Shown here piece after piece: positions 16,702 to 26,985 of a DNA stretch of 64,000 nucleotides; the first letter of the stretch is position 1, and every line of letters begins with the position of its first letter. The notes beneath the pieces were generated by a model. It saw only the letters and a program-made list of their open reading frames with translations. It had not been told where the DNA came from and did no database searches. The stretch spans positions 73,860 through 137,859 of the forward strand of contig JAZKFT010000026.1 in NCBI GenBank assembly GCA_040386335.1. Reading direction: 5' to 3'. The translations under genes were made by a program, and so were the position numbers. The stretch comes from JAZKFT01 sp040386335. Its GTDB lineage: Bacteria > Bacteroidota > Bacteroidia > Chitinophagales > Chitinophagaceae.

Positions 16702-19700
16702 ATGCCAAACCCAAAAACGAAAGCAACTGGTTCCAACGGAGCCAGGCATCATGAATTAAAGGAAGTTGCCGTTTTATCCCCTCAAAAAAAATCTTCATCG
16801 CCTAAAAACAAAACGGCTGTATCGCAGGAGGATATGGACGAATCCATGGATCACCGGGAACTGTTTAAGGTGCTGACAGAGGTGAAAAACGGAAATTTTA
16901 ATGTACGCATGCCCATTGACCTTACGGGTCTTGATGGAAAAATTTGCGATACCCTCAACGAGATCATTTCGCTCAACGAACGGATGATGCAGGAGTTTAC
17001 CAAGGCCGGTAACACCATTGGCAAACAGGGAAAACTCACACAGCGTATAGAAGTACCCAGTGCCAAAGGTTCCTGGAGTACCGGCGTGGATTCATTGAAT
17101 ATACTGATCTCCGACCTGGTGCATCCTACCATCGAAATTGCGCATGTGATCAGCTCCGTGGCCAAGGGAAACCTGTACCAGGAAATGCCCATGGAAATAG
17201 GCGGGCATACATTGCAGGGTGAATTTGCCAGGATCGCCAAAGAGGTAAATGATATGGTGAAACAATTGAACCTGTTTTCCATGGAGGTAACCAGGGTGGC
17301 CCGCGAAGTAGGCTCGGAAGGTAAACTGGGTGGCCAGGCCAAGGTAAAAGGCGTAGGTGGTGTATGGAAAGATCTTACAGACTCGGTAAACCAAATGGGC
17401 AGCAATCTTACAGCACAGGTTAGAAATATTGCTGAGGTAACGACGGCGGTTGCCAAAGGCGACTTATCAAAGAAAATAACCGTGGATGTAAAGGGGGAGA
17501 TATTGGAGCTAAAAAATACGATCAATACCATGGTTGATCAGCTGAACTCCTTCTCTTCCGAAGTAACCCGTGTGGCATTGGAAGTGGGAACAGAGGGTAA
17601 GCTGGGCGGCCAGGCGCAGGTAAAAGGCGTAGCAGGTACCTGGAAAGATCTCACCGATTCTGTAAACCAAATGGCCAGTAACCTCACCGGCCAGGTGCGC
17701 AATATTGCCGAGGTAACAACGGCCGTGGCAAAAGGCGATTTATCGAGGCAGATTACGGTGGATGTGAAGGGTGAAATTCTTGAATTAAAAAACACCATCA
17801 ACACGATGGTGGATCAGTTGAACTCTTTCTCGGCAGAGGTAACCAGGGTGGCCCGTGAAGTGGGTTCAGAAGGTAAACTCGGCGGCCAGGCCAAGGTAAA
17901 AGGAGTAGGGGGTGTATGGAAAGATCTCACCGATTCTGTAAACCAGATGGGTAGCAATCTTACAGCACAGGTGCGCAATATTGCCGAGGTTACTACGGCC
18001 GTGGCCAAAGGCGACTTGTCAAGAAAAATTACGGTGGATGTAAAGGGAGAGATACTGGAATTAAAGAACACAATGAACACGATGGTGGATCAGCTGAACT
18101 CGTTCTCATCGGAAGTAACACGTGTTGCATTGGAGGTGGGTACCGAGGGAAAACTGGGAGGCCAGGCACAGGTAAAAGGTGTGGCCGGAACCTGGAAGGA
18201 TCTCACCGACTCTGTAAATGGTATGGCCAGTAACCTTACCGGCCAGGTGCGTAATATCGCTGAAGTAACTACGGCTGTGGCCAAAGGTGACTTATCAAGA
18301 AAAATTACGGTGGATGTAAAGGGGGAAATACTGGAGTTAAAAAACACCATCAATACAATGGTGGATCAGCTCAATTCATTTGGATCGGAGGTAACCAGGG
18401 TAGCCCGTGAAGTAGGTTCGGAAGGAAAACTGGGCGGCCAGGCCGATGTACCCGGAGTTGGTGGTACCTGGAAAGACTTGACCGATTCGGTAAATAAGAT
18501 GGCCAGTAACCTTACCAGCCAGGTAAGGAATATTGCCGAGGTAACCACAGCTGTTGCCACCGGCGACTTATCACGCAAAATTGATGTGGATGTAAAGGGT
18601 GAGATACTGGAGTTAAAAAATACGATCAATACCATGGTGGACCAGCTACGTGGTTTTGCATCGGAAGTAACCCGTGTGGCCAGGGAAGTAGGCTCCGAAG
18701 GAAAGCTTGGCGGCCAGGCAGCCGTGGAAGGGGTAGGAGGTGTTTGGAAGGATCTTACCGACTCCGTAAATGGTATGGCCAGTAACCTTACCGGCCAGGT
18801 GCGCAATATCGCTGAGGTAACCACGGCCGTGGCAAAAGGCGACTTATCCAGGAAGATTACGGTGGATGTAAGAGGAGAGATCCTCGAATTGAAAAACACC
18901 ATCAACACGATGGTGGATCAGCTTAATTCGTTTGGTTCGGAAGTAACCCGTGTGGCCCGCGAAGTGGGCTCCGAGGGCAAACTCGGTGGCCAGGCCGAGG
19001 TACCCGGCGTAGGTGGTACCTGGAAAGACTTAACCGATTCTGTAAATAAAATGGCCAGTAACCTCACCAGCCAGGTAAGGAATATTGCCGAAGTAACGAC
19101 CGCCGTGGCCAATGGCGACCTGTCGAGAAAGATTGGGGTGGATGTAAAAGGCGAGATATTAGAATTAAAGAATACGATCAATACCATGGTGGACCAGCTC
19201 CGTGGTTTTGCATCGGAAGTAACCCGTGTGGCCAGGGAGGTAGGTACTGAAGGAAAACTCGGCGGCCAGGCAAACGTGCCCGGGGTTGCCGGAACCTGGA
19301 AAGACCTTACCGATTCGGTAAACCAAATGGCCGGAAACCTTACGGCACAGGTGCGTAATATTGCTGAAGTGGCGATTGCCGTTGCCAACGGTGATATGTC
19401 CAAAAAGATCACGGTGGATGTAAGGGGCGAGATTTTACAGTTGAAGGAAACCCTCAATACGATGGTCGATCAGTTGCGGGCATTTGCATCGGAAGTAACC
19501 CGCGTGGCCAGGGAGGTAGGTACCGATGGAAAACTGGGCGGTCAGGCCTTTGTACCGGGTGTAGCCGGTACCTGGAAAGACCTTACCGACTCCGTAAACC
19601 AAATGACCGGTAACCTTACCGCACAGGTTCGTAATATAGCAGAAGTGACCAAAGCCGTTGCGAGTGGAGACCTTTCCAAAACAGTGGCCATTGATGTAAA

Positions 19701-22700
19701 GGGTGAGATACTGGATTTGAAAAACACCATCAATACCATGGTGGAGCAATTGAACTCCTTTGCCTTTGAGGTAACGCGTGTGGCCCGTGAGGTGGGTACC
19801 GAAGGTAAACTGGGCGGCCAGGCTGAAGTTAGAGGTGTAGGTGGTACCTGGAAGGACCTCACGGATAGCGTTAATATGATGGCATCTAACCTTACTAACC
19901 AGGTTCGTGGTATTGCTAAAGTGGTAACTGCCGTGGCCACCGGTAACCTTAAACAAAAGCTGGCCATTATTTCACGGGGTGAGGTGGCACAATTGATCGA
20001 TACCATTAATGAAATGATCGATACGCTGGCACTGTTTGCCGACCAGGTAACTACCGTGGCCAGGGAAGTTGGGGTAGATGGTCAGTTGGGTGGACAGGCA
20101 TCCGTGCCAGGTGCATCCGGCATCTGGAAAAACCTGACAGAGAATGTAAATCAGCTGGCGCAAAACCTTACCACCCAGGTACGTTCAATCTCCGAAGTGG
20201 CATCGGCTGTAACCAAGGGTGACCTTACCCGCACCATACGCGTGGAAGCGAAAGGTGAGGTGGAAGCCCTGAAGGATACGATCAACCAAATGATCGCAAA
20301 CTTGAAGGACACAACACTCCGCAACCAGGAGCAGGATTGGCTGAAATCGAACCTTGCGAAGTTTACGCAAATGCTGCAGGGGCAGAAGGATCTGAAAACA
20401 GTAACACAGCGTATTCTTTCGGAATTGGCACAGGTGGTAACGGCGCATTATGGCGCCTTCTATATCCTGAACCAGGATGATGAAACACAGGTGGTAAAGC
20501 TCAATCTCTTCTCCGCTTACGGCTACAAATCTGAAAAAAATATCCCGACAGAATTTGCGCTGCGGGAAGGTTTGGTGGGCCAGGTTGCTTTTGAGAAAGA
20601 GCGCATCATCTTGTCGAATGTTCCCGGCAATTATATTAAGATCAACTCCGGGCTGGGCAGGGCAAAACCCGCCAACCTGATCATTTTGCCGGTGTTGTTT
20701 GAGAATAAAGTAAAGGCCGTAATTGAATTGGCTTCGCTGGATATTTTTAGTGAAACCCATATTGACTTCCTCGAACAATTGACCGAGAGTATCGGTATCG
20801 TTCTGAACACGATTGAGGCTAATTCCCGTACTGAGGAATTACTCACCCAGTCCCAATCCCTGGCTGGGGAATTGAAATTGCAGCAGGAAGAATTGAGCCG
20901 CACCAACGACGAATTACAGGATAAAGCATTGCTGCTGGTAAAACAGAAAAATGAGGTGGAGGATAAGAACAAGGAAGTGGAGGAAGCCCGTAAATCGCTG
21001 GAGGAAAAAGCCGAACAGCTGACGCTTACATCCAAATATAAATCAGAGTTCCTGGCCAATATGTCGCATGAATTGCGGACGCCGCTCAACAGCCTGCTGA
21101 TACTGGCCCAGCAACTTTATGAAAATGCCGAAGGCAACCTGAACGATAAGCAGATCAGGTACGCAAAAACCATCCACTCCTGTGGCGACGACCTGATACA
21201 ACTGATCAATGATATTCTTGATCTGTCTAAAATTGAATCAGGGTTTATCAGCGCCAATATGTCGCCCGTTCGATTCGCTGAAATTGCTTCTTTTGTGGAA
21301 ACCACCTTTAAGCCCATTGCCGAAGCAAGACACCTTCGGTTCACGATAGAAACCGATTCACAGTTGCTGGCTACCATGGAAACCGATCTTCAGCGCCTGA
21401 ACCAGATCCTTAAAAACCTGCTGTCGAATGCATTTAAGTTCACGGAAAAGGGAGAGGTAAAGCTGAGCATTTATCGGGCAAACAAAAACTGGAAGATTGG
21501 AAACCCAAACCTGGATACTGCCAAACAAGTGGTGGCCTTTGCTATCAGCGACACCGGTATTGGCATCCCGCAGGAAAAACAAAATATCATTTTTGAAGCC
21601 TTCCAGCAAGCGGAGGGATCTACCAGCCGCAAATACGGAGGAACAGGACTTGGTCTTTCTATCAGCCGCGGCCTGGCCGAGTTATTGGGTGGAACGATAG
21701 AACTGGAAAGTAATACGGCCAGGGGCAGCACATTTACATTGTTCCTGCCGGTAGAAAGTGTGTCAGGCATTATTTCAAAAGAAACAGTCGAAAACCTGAG
21801 TTCTTATCAATTGCAGTTGGGAGACAACCCTGAAATAAACACGCTCATGCATTCCATTCGGGTTACCAACGAAGGTGGTGATGGAAAAAGCCTGGGCATT
21901 GTAAATGAAATGATCAATGAGTCGGGAGATGACCGGTCGAATATTGTGGCCACAGACAGGGTAGTGCTGGTGGTGGAAGATGACCTGAGGTTTGCAAAAA
22001 TATTGATAGAAAAAGCGCATGAATACCATCTCAAGGCGATTGTTGCTGTAAGCTATATCGAAGTATTTGATTTTATTAACCGCTTCCTGCCTATAGCCAT
22101 TACACTAGATGTAAAATTGCCCGATACCAGCGGCTGGAAAGTCCTCGACCTGCTTCGCAACGATTTGAATTACCGACATATCCCTATTCACCTCGTATCA
22201 GGCGAAGAGAACCGTGCCCTTGCTTTTAAACGTGGTGCCAGGAGTTTCCAGATGAAGCCGCTGGATAATGACGCTATCAATGAACTTTTCGCGGACATTA
22301 TTTCGTTTAGTCAAAAGGAGAAAAAGAATATACTGATCGTGGAAGACAATGAAATAGACTCATCGCTGATCGCTAAAATGCTTGAAATAGATAATATTGA
22401 GGTGAGTATTGCTGAAACCGGGAAAAGTGCATTGAAACAGGTCAGAGAAAAGGATTTCGATTGCATCATTCTCGACTATACTTTGCCGGATATTTCTGGT
22501 ACAGACCTTGTAACAAAAGTGAGTGTTGCCAAGAAGGAACTTACCCCGGTGATTGTGTATTCGGCCAGGGATTTTAATAAAGCAGAATTAAAACAGTTAA
22601 ACCTTACCTCCAATGCGGTCCTCACCAAAGGTGTGAACTCTTTGGAACACTTATTGGAAGAGGCAGTATTGCAATTACATCTTGACCACAAAGACCTGGC

Positions 22701-23127
22701 ACCGGAGAAACGCAGGGTAATTGAAAATATCCGGATGAAGGAAGATATACTTACCGGGAAAAATATCCTGGTGGTAGACGATGATGTACGAAACCTGTTT
22801 GCGCTTACCACTGTTTTTGAAAGATATAATATCAACGTGATCACAGCAGAAAGCGGGAAGGAAGCCATACAGATTGTGATGGATGATAAACCGAAGATTG
22901 ACATGGTATTGATGGACATTATGATGCCGGAAATGGACGGCTATGAAACGACGCAGAAGATCAGAAGGGAACATAAAAACAGCACCCTTCCGATAATTGC
23001 TGTTACGGCAAAGGCGATGAAGGGCGACCGGCAAAAATGTATTGAGGCAGGGGCCTCTGATTATATTACCAAGCCACTCAAAATTGACCAGTTATTGTCG
23101 CTGATGAGGGTTTGGTTTTATAAATAA
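16702..23127 (+). CDS. Giant multi-HAMP hybrid histidine kinase with three receivers
   Basis: 2141 residues, no membrane helix. A HAMP domain at about 49-100 and a second near 140-190 precede eleven 92-residue units (about 195-1207), each carrying an EVTRVAREVG...GGQ half, a WKDLTDSVN core and a VRNIAEVTTAVAKGDLS half. These are alternating divergent and canonical HAMP modules, as in fungal group III (Nik1) kinases. A GAF domain follows (about 1225-1370), then a coiled coil, HisKA with His1456 in MSHELRTPLNS, HATPase (about 1560-1700), and receivers at about 1753-1865, 1874-1990 and 2019-2141 (last acceptor Asp2072). No HPt domain is visible. Such stacks convert osmotic or mechanical-type signals in fungi; the signal here is unknown. 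Confidence 0.93.
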   Translation: MPNPKTKATGSNGARHHELKEVAVLSPQKKSSSPKNKTAVSQEDMDESMDHRELFKVLTEVKNGNFNVRMPIDLTGLDGKICDTLNEIISLNERMMQEFTKAGNTIGKQGKLTQRIEVPSAKGSWSTGVDSLNILISDLVHPTIEIAHVISSVAKGNLYQEMPMEIGGHTLQGEFARIAKEVNDMVKQLNLFSMEVTRVAREVGSEGKLGGQAKVKGVGGVWKDLTDSVNQMGSNLTAQVRNIAEVTTAVAKGDLSKKITVDVKGEILELKNTINTMVDQLNSFSSEVTRVALEVGTEGKLGGQAQVKGVAGTWKDLTDSVNQMASNLTGQVRNIAEVTTAVAKGDLSRQITVDVKGEILELKNTINTMVDQLNSFSAEVTRVAREVGSEGKLGGQAKVKGVGGVWKDLTDSVNQMGSNLTAQVRNIAEVTTAVAKGDLSRKITVDVKGEILELKNTMNTMVDQLNSFSSEVTRVALEVGTEGKLGGQAQVKGVAGTWKDLTDSVNGMASNLTGQVRNIAEVTTAVAKGDLSRKITVDVKGEILELKNTINTMVDQLNSFGSEVTRVAREVGSEGKLGGQADVPGVGGTWKDLTDSVNKMASNLTSQVRNIAEVTTAVATGDLSRKIDVDVKGEILELKNTINTMVDQLRGFASEVTRVAREVGSEGKLGGQAAVEGVGGVWKDLTDSVNGMASNLTGQVRNIAEVTTAVAKGDLSRKITVDVRGEILELKNTINTMVDQLNSFGSEVTRVAREVGSEGKLGGQAEVPGVGGTWKDLTDSVNKMASNLTSQVRNIAEVTTAVANGDLSRKIGVDVKGEILELKNTINTMVDQLRGFASEVTRVAREVGTEGKLGGQANVPGVAGTWKDLTDSVNQMAGNLTAQVRNIAEVAIAVANGDMSKKITVDVRGEILQLKETLNTMVDQLRAFASEVTRVAREVGTDGKLGGQAFVPGVAGTWKDLTDSVNQMTGNLTAQVRNIAEVTKAVASGDLSKTVAIDVKGEILDLKNTINTMVEQLNSFAFEVTRVAREVGTEGKLGGQAEVRGVGGTWKDLTDSVNMMASNLTNQVRGIAKVVTAVATGNLKQKLAIISRGEVAQLIDTINEMIDTLALFADQVTTVAREVGVDGQLGGQASVPGASGIWKNLTENVNQLAQNLTTQVRSISEVASAVTKGDLTRTIRVEAKGEVEALKDTINQMIANLKDTTLRNQEQDWLKSNLAKFTQMLQGQKDLKTVTQRILSELAQVVTAHYGAFYILNQDDETQVVKLNLFSAYGYKSEKNIPTEFALREGLVGQVAFEKERIILSNVPGNYIKINSGLGRAKPANLIILPVLFENKVKAVIELASLDIFSETHIDFLEQLTESIGIVLNTIEANSRTEELLTQSQSLAGELKLQQEELSRTNDELQDKALLLVKQKNEVEDKNKEVEEARKSLEEKAEQLTLTSKYKSEFLANMSHELRTPLNSLLILAQQLYENAEGNLNDKQIRYAKTIHSCGDDLIQLINDILDLSKIESGFISANMSPVRFAEIASFVETTFKPIAEARHLRFTIETDSQLLATMETDLQRLNQILKNLLSNAFKFTEKGEVKLSIYRANKNWKIGNPNLDTAKQVVAFAISDTGIGIPQEKQNIIFEAFQQAEGSTSRKYGGTGLGLSISRGLAELLGGTIELESNTARGSTFTLFLPVESVSGIISKETVENLSSYQLQLGDNPEINTLMHSIRVTNEGGDGKSLGIVNEMINESGDDRSNIVATDRVVLVVEDDLRFAKILIEKAHEYHLKAIVAVSYIEVFDFINRFLPIAITLDVKLPDTSGWKVLDLLRNDLNYRHIPIHLVSGEENRALAFKRGARSFQMKPLDNDAINELFADIISFSQKEKKNILIVEDNEIDSSLIAKMLEIDNIEVSIAETGKSALKQVREKDFDCIILDYTLPDISGTDLVTKVSVAKKELTPVIVYSARDFNKAELKQLNLTSNAVLTKGVNSLEHLLEEAVLQLHLDHKDLAPEKRRVIENIRMKEDILTGKNILVVDDDVRNLFALTTVFERYNINVITAESGKEAIQIVMDDKPKIDMVLMDIMMPEMDGYETTQKIRREHKNSTLPIIAVTAKAMKGDRQKCIEAGASDYITKPLKIDQLLSLMRVWFYK
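17284..20310 (+). repeat. Tandem 276-bp coding repeats of the giant kinase
   Basis: Eleven consecutive 92-codon units. Units 1-2 and 3-4 form a near-identical 552-bp superrepeat (for example GAGGTAACCAGGGTGGCCCG at both 17284 and 17836), as do units 5 and 7. Identity at DNA level is high enough for recombination or for misassembly from short reads. Confidence 0.9.
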
Positions 23128-23138
23128 AAATATATGGA

Positions 23139-24392
23139 ATGCAGCAAAAAATTCTATTAGTAGATGATAGGGAAGATAATCTGTTTTCAATGGAAACGAT
23201 TTTGGAACCTGGAGGCTATCACCTTGTAAAAGCAAATTCGGGGCGCCAGGCTTTGAAAATCCTGTTGTCCGAAATTGATTTTGCGCTGATACTGATGGAT
23301 GTAAAAATGCCCAACCTGAACGGGTTTGAAACGGCTGCATTAATTTATGAAAGGGAGAAATTAAGACATATCCCGATTATCTTCATTACGGCGAATACAT
23401 ACGGTGATGAAAACGTTTTTAAAGGGTACCGCACCGGCGCGGTGGATTATATTTATAAGCCCATCAACCCCGAATTACTCCGGGCGAAGGTGGGCGTTTT
23501 TATAGACTTGTATAAGAAGAACCGCCAGCTTTTAATGCAGGAACAGCGGTTAACAGAGATCAATAAAAGCCTGGAGAACGAGATCAGCGAACGTAAAGCT
23601 TCGGAAGAAAAGATCACGGAACTAAACCACCAGTTATTAAGAAATATTGAACGGCTGCAAACGGCCAATAAGGAACTCGACAGGTTTGCTTTTATGGCAT
23701 CCCACGACCTGCAGGAACCATTACGTAAAATCCGGACTTTCAGCGATCTACTGAATGTAAAATATAAAACGGAGTTGGATGGTGATGCCAAATTGTACCT
23801 TTCCCGTATTCAAAAAGCAGCCGAGAGGATGCAGGATCTTATCAAAGATATTCTTGCGTTCTCTAAAATATCCAACGAGCAGGAAGCATTTATTTTAACT
23901 GATATCAGGACATTGGTAAATGATGTGCTGGAAGAATTGGAAGGCACTATCGCTGAAAAGAAAGCAGTTATTGATGTTGGCGATATTCCGCCACTGTATG
24001 TAAACCCCAGGCTAATAAAGCCGCTTTTTTCCAACCTGCTGGGCAATGCATTGAAGTATTGTAAAAAAAATATTGCGCCGCTTATTAGAATCTATGTCAG
24101 TAATAAATCCGGTTCAAAGGAAACTGAAACCGGTAGCGGCGACAATAAATACTGCCAGATTCATGTGGAGGATAACGGCATCGGTTTTGAACAAAAATAT
24201 GCCGAGGAGATTTTCGAAATGTTCAAAAGATTGCACGGTAATTCCGAATATGAAGGCACCGGTATTGGCCTGGCTTTATGCAAACAGATAGTGGGTCGCC
24301 ACAACGGCTTCATCAGTGCGCTGAGCAAAAAGGATGATGGGGCTACGTTTATTGTTTCACTGCCGTATCAGCAGAGTGGTGTAAATGGCTAA
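23139..24392 (+). CDS. Receiver-histidine kinase
   Basis: 417 residues. Receiver at 1-120 (VDDREDN, acceptor Asp54 in LMDVKMPNLNG, Lys in YIYKPINP), a coiled-coil linker (about 125-180), HisKA with His189 in MASHDLQEPLRKIRTF and HATPase (LFSNLLGNALKYC, DNGIGFE, GTGIGLALCKQ). No output or membrane domain. It starts 11 bp after the stop of the giant hybrid kinase, so the two are almost certainly cotranscribed. It may receive phosphate from, or compete with, the hybrid kinase. Its H-box is of the same type as the multi-PAS kinase at 12493. Confidence 0.92.
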   Translation: MQQKILLVDDREDNLFSMETILEPGGYHLVKANSGRQALKILLSEIDFALILMDVKMPNLNGFETAALIYEREKLRHIPIIFITANTYGDENVFKGYRTGAVDYIYKPINPELLRAKVGVFIDLYKKNRQLLMQEQRLTEINKSLENEISERKASEEKITELNHQLLRNIERLQTANKELDRFAFMASHDLQEPLRKIRTFSDLLNVKYKTELDGDAKLYLSRIQKAAERMQDLIKDILAFSKISNEQEAFILTDIRTLVNDVLEELEGTIAEKKAVIDVGDIPPLYVNPRLIKPLFSNLLGNALKYCKKNIAPLIRIYVSNKSGSKETETGSGDNKYCQIHVEDNGIGFEQKYAEEIFEMFKRLHGNSEYEGTGIGLALCKQIVGRHNGFISALSKKDDGATFIVSLPYQQSGVNG

Positions 24393-24625
24393 CTTGCAAC
24401 ATTTAATTGACACTCATTTTCCAAAGTATTCATTCCCTTTCCATTATGGAAGATATTTTCAAGGCAAACCATTACCAAAATTCATGTGTTAGTATTTTGC
24501 GTGTGCAATTTAATTGCAGCCATGAAAAATCCTGCTTCTAAAAACAGTAATCGCCATTTGGTGTCGTGCATTTATTGTTTAGATTGCCGAGAATGCTTAG
24601 GCACTAACCGCTATATCGACAAGTC

Positions 24626-25255
24626 ATGTTTCAACTATCTACCATACTAATATTATGTATGCCTTTTTTCTGTTTTGGACAAACTGAAATTTATCCCCCT
24701 CTTCCAATATCGCCAGGCATTATTCAAAATACACGTATTGCTCTACTCAAAGCAGGGAAACTTGACAGTTTAAAAGCTCCAATAACATTTTTTAAGGATG
24801 CTTTCACTAGAAGAGACAGTGTTAAACAATTCTACGTTTATGCAGACACAGTGAAGTACACTGACAATTTTTTTGCAATTGGAAAAATTATTCTTGACCC
24901 TTCCATGGAATTTGAAAGACGAAAAATTGGGGAGTGGACCTTTTATTATCCCTCAGGTGAGGTCTATTCCAAAGGAAGTTACTCAATTGGGGCATATACA
25001 GACTGTGAATATTCAGGGTATGCATTAAGGGGTTATAGTTATAAAACTGCGGCATGGAAATACTGGTACGACATTGGTATTTTGATGGCTGAAGGAATCT
25101 ATGAACCTGCGCAACATTCCATAAAAACTTGGTGTGAAGGCGGTGATACAGTGAGTGTTTCCAGAGTAACATTAAAATGGAATTTATTTGATAATACTGG
25201 CAATAAAATGAGCAACGACGAAACGATAGCTTTCAAAATAAATAGTAGCCACTAA
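24626..25255 (+). CDS. Exported MORN-like (YwqK-type) protein
   Basis: 209 residues with a signal peptide (ending FFCFGQ). The middle part has MORN-like units: KIGEWTFYYPSGEVYSKGSY, then GYSYKTAAWKYWYDIG and MAEGIY. This is the 'G-W-x-Y-Y-x-x-G' rhythm of YwqK-type proteins, which are often annotated as antitoxins on weak evidence. No catalytic residues are visible, and the C-terminal 40 residues are not recognisable. The gene is more AT-rich than its neighbours and has no close partner on its strand; the 233-bp upstream gap holds nothing I can name. Periplasmic or surface role unknown. Confidence 0.65.
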   Translation: MFQLSTILILCMPFFCFGQTEIYPPLPISPGIIQNTRIALLKAGKLDSLKAPITFFKDAFTRRDSVKQFYVYADTVKYTDNFFAIGKIILDPSMEFERRKIGEWTFYYPSGEVYSKGSYSIGAYTDCEYSGYALRGYSYKTAAWKYWYDIGILMAEGIYEPAQHSIKTWCEGGDTVSVSRVTLKWNLFDNTGNKMSNDETIAFKINSSH

Positions 25256-25343
25256 AGAAGTACGCTCTGGAGTAAACCTTTAATTAATTTCAACTTAAAT
25301 AAATTCGGAAAAAAGTTTAATGAATTCTTCAACAAACACAAAA

Positions 25344-25793
25344 ATGAAAAAAGCCATAACCCTTTGTTTAACGACCATCCTGATTGCTTCTACCAGTTTC
25401 AGCCAATCAAACGCCTCAAAAAATGCAAAGCTCAAAGCCGAAATCATTGCCCTCGATAAACTGGCCTGGAAAGCCTGGAAAGACAAAAATGCAGAATGGT
25501 TTAAAACGCATACCACCGAAGAGTTCTTATCCATCAACTCTGATGGCGTTAGCACCAAGGCAGATGTCATTAAAGCGACACCTACCGACTGCGATGTAAA
25601 GAGTTTTTCTCTCTCCGATTTTAAGTTCATCGTGCTCGACGCGAACTCGGTTATATTAACTTACATAGCTAACCAGGATGCGACCTGCAATGGTAAAAAA
25701 GTGACCCCAAAAGTTCGTGCATCTGTTGCCTATGTTAAGCGAGGCGGAAAATGGATCGAGGCTTTTTATATAGATACGCCGGTAGCTGAATAG
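25344..25793 (+). CDS. Exported DUF4440/NTF2-like protein
   Basis: 149 residues from the ATG at 25344; an in-frame ATG 24 bp upstream would put eight polar residues before the signal peptide and is less likely. The signal peptide is MKKAITLCLTTILIASTSFS. The mature part follows the NTF2-like alpha+beta cone: a helix with LDKLAWKAWKDKNAEWFK, then TEEFLSINSDG and strands SFSLSDFKFIVLDANSVILTY with VRASVAYVKRGGKWIEAF. DUF4440 proteins bind small molecules in a pocket; some are enzymes, most are uncharacterised. No catalytic residue is evident. Confidence 0.8.
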   Translation: MKKAITLCLTTILIASTSFSQSNASKNAKLKAEIIALDKLAWKAWKDKNAEWFKTHTTEEFLSINSDGVSTKADVIKATPTDCDVKSFSLSDFKFIVLDANSVILTYIANQDATCNGKKVTPKVRASVAYVKRGGKWIEAFYIDTPVAE

Positions 25794-25868
25794 GAAGGCG
25801 ATTTGAAAATGATGCGGGATGCAACCGGTGTGCAGGTTTTGTGCACTTCTACATCTATTTTAAACTGA

Positions 25869-26885
25869 ATGATCTCTTCCATGAAAAGCAGGTTTGGCAC
25901 ATTTATTTTCAGCTATTGGAAACCTGCCCTGCTACTGCTGTTTATCACTCCCGTTCTTACCGAATTGCTGGCCAATAATATTCCCGCCAAAGAATTGTTT
26001 CGGCCCAAACTCTTTTTGATGTTGGCTACGCTTGTCTACGGCCCGGTGCTTCTTTTGAGAGAACTGGCCCTGAGATGGAACCTGAGATTGGCAGGCTATA
26101 TCGTTTTGGGTCTGGTGTATGGCATATACAATGAAGGTTTATTGGGTAAAACCTTTTTTCAACAACAAATTGCCAATACAACATTCGTTGATTATGGATT
26201 TGTTGGCGGCACCAATCTTCCCTGGGCTGCTGTTATTTCCGTTTTTCATGCGTTTTATGCGTTCCTGTTTCCAATTTTGTAGGTGAACATCTTGTTTCCA
26301 AAAATGGAAACCAAACCATGGATGAATACTAAATGGTGGATCTTTTTTTCGATCGCAGTCTTCCTGTATGTATCCTACAAATTTTTAAAATCTCCGGGAC
26401 CTGCATCTTCAATTCATTATGCGGTGTTACTTGCCCTCATGACAGGCCTTGTTATTCTTTCCCGGTTTTTTAAAGGCGGGTTGGCGGGCACCGGCAAAAG
26501 CCGGTATTTGTTGTTGCTGAGTTTGTATGGATTTGTATTTGTTGCAACCACCTTTACCGTTTCATACCTGGTCGCAAATTCACGGGTAAACTTTATGTTG
26601 TTCCTGGCCTATGCTATTCTTAACCTGGCTATTGCCGTTAAGCTGCTCGACAAGCGCTACAGTAGTCAAAATCTTCTGTTTTTTGCACTCGGAGCGCAAC
26701 TGGGATTTGCAGCATCCATTATTTTAGTGGGGATGCTCACCAAATCAAATAACGGACTGGTGACAGCCAGCATATTTTCGGTAGGGTTCGCTGCCGCCCT
26801 GGCGGTAATTTTTTTTAGAAATAAAACAGGGCATAAAAAAATAGTACTTGCCGATTCTGGCACTGATTTCCATCACCAGGAATGA
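25869..26885 (+). pseudogene. Polytopic membrane protein interrupted by an in-frame TAG
   Basis: The frame from the ATG at 25869 encodes 137 residues with several helices and stops at TAG 26280-26282 inside a hydrophobic segment (FHAFYAFLFPIL). The same frame reopens at once and runs 200 residues to 26885 with at least five more helices. Together they would make one membrane protein of 338 residues. The first part includes LYGPVLLLRELALRW-type motifs and TFVDYGFVGGTNLPW, but I do not recognise the family. A single base change (for example from CAG, AAG, GAG or TGG) explains the stop. The second part could also start by itself at GTG 26283 as a coupled gene, but the split within a helix argues against that. 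Confidence 0.65.
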
Positions 26886-26985
26886 ACGTCTTTACATGGT
26901 ATTTCTTATGATGGCCACAACACCCTGAAGGCAATCAGGTAGTTGATTTCAATTTCTTTTCAGTTCCAGCCTAATCACAATCCCT

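Noticed and set aside
16851..20163. Series of minus-strand open frames of 87-226 codons across the giant kinase gene
   Set aside because: They repeat with the 276-bp period of the HAMP units and are mirror images of the strongly coding plus strand; no start context or family similarity.
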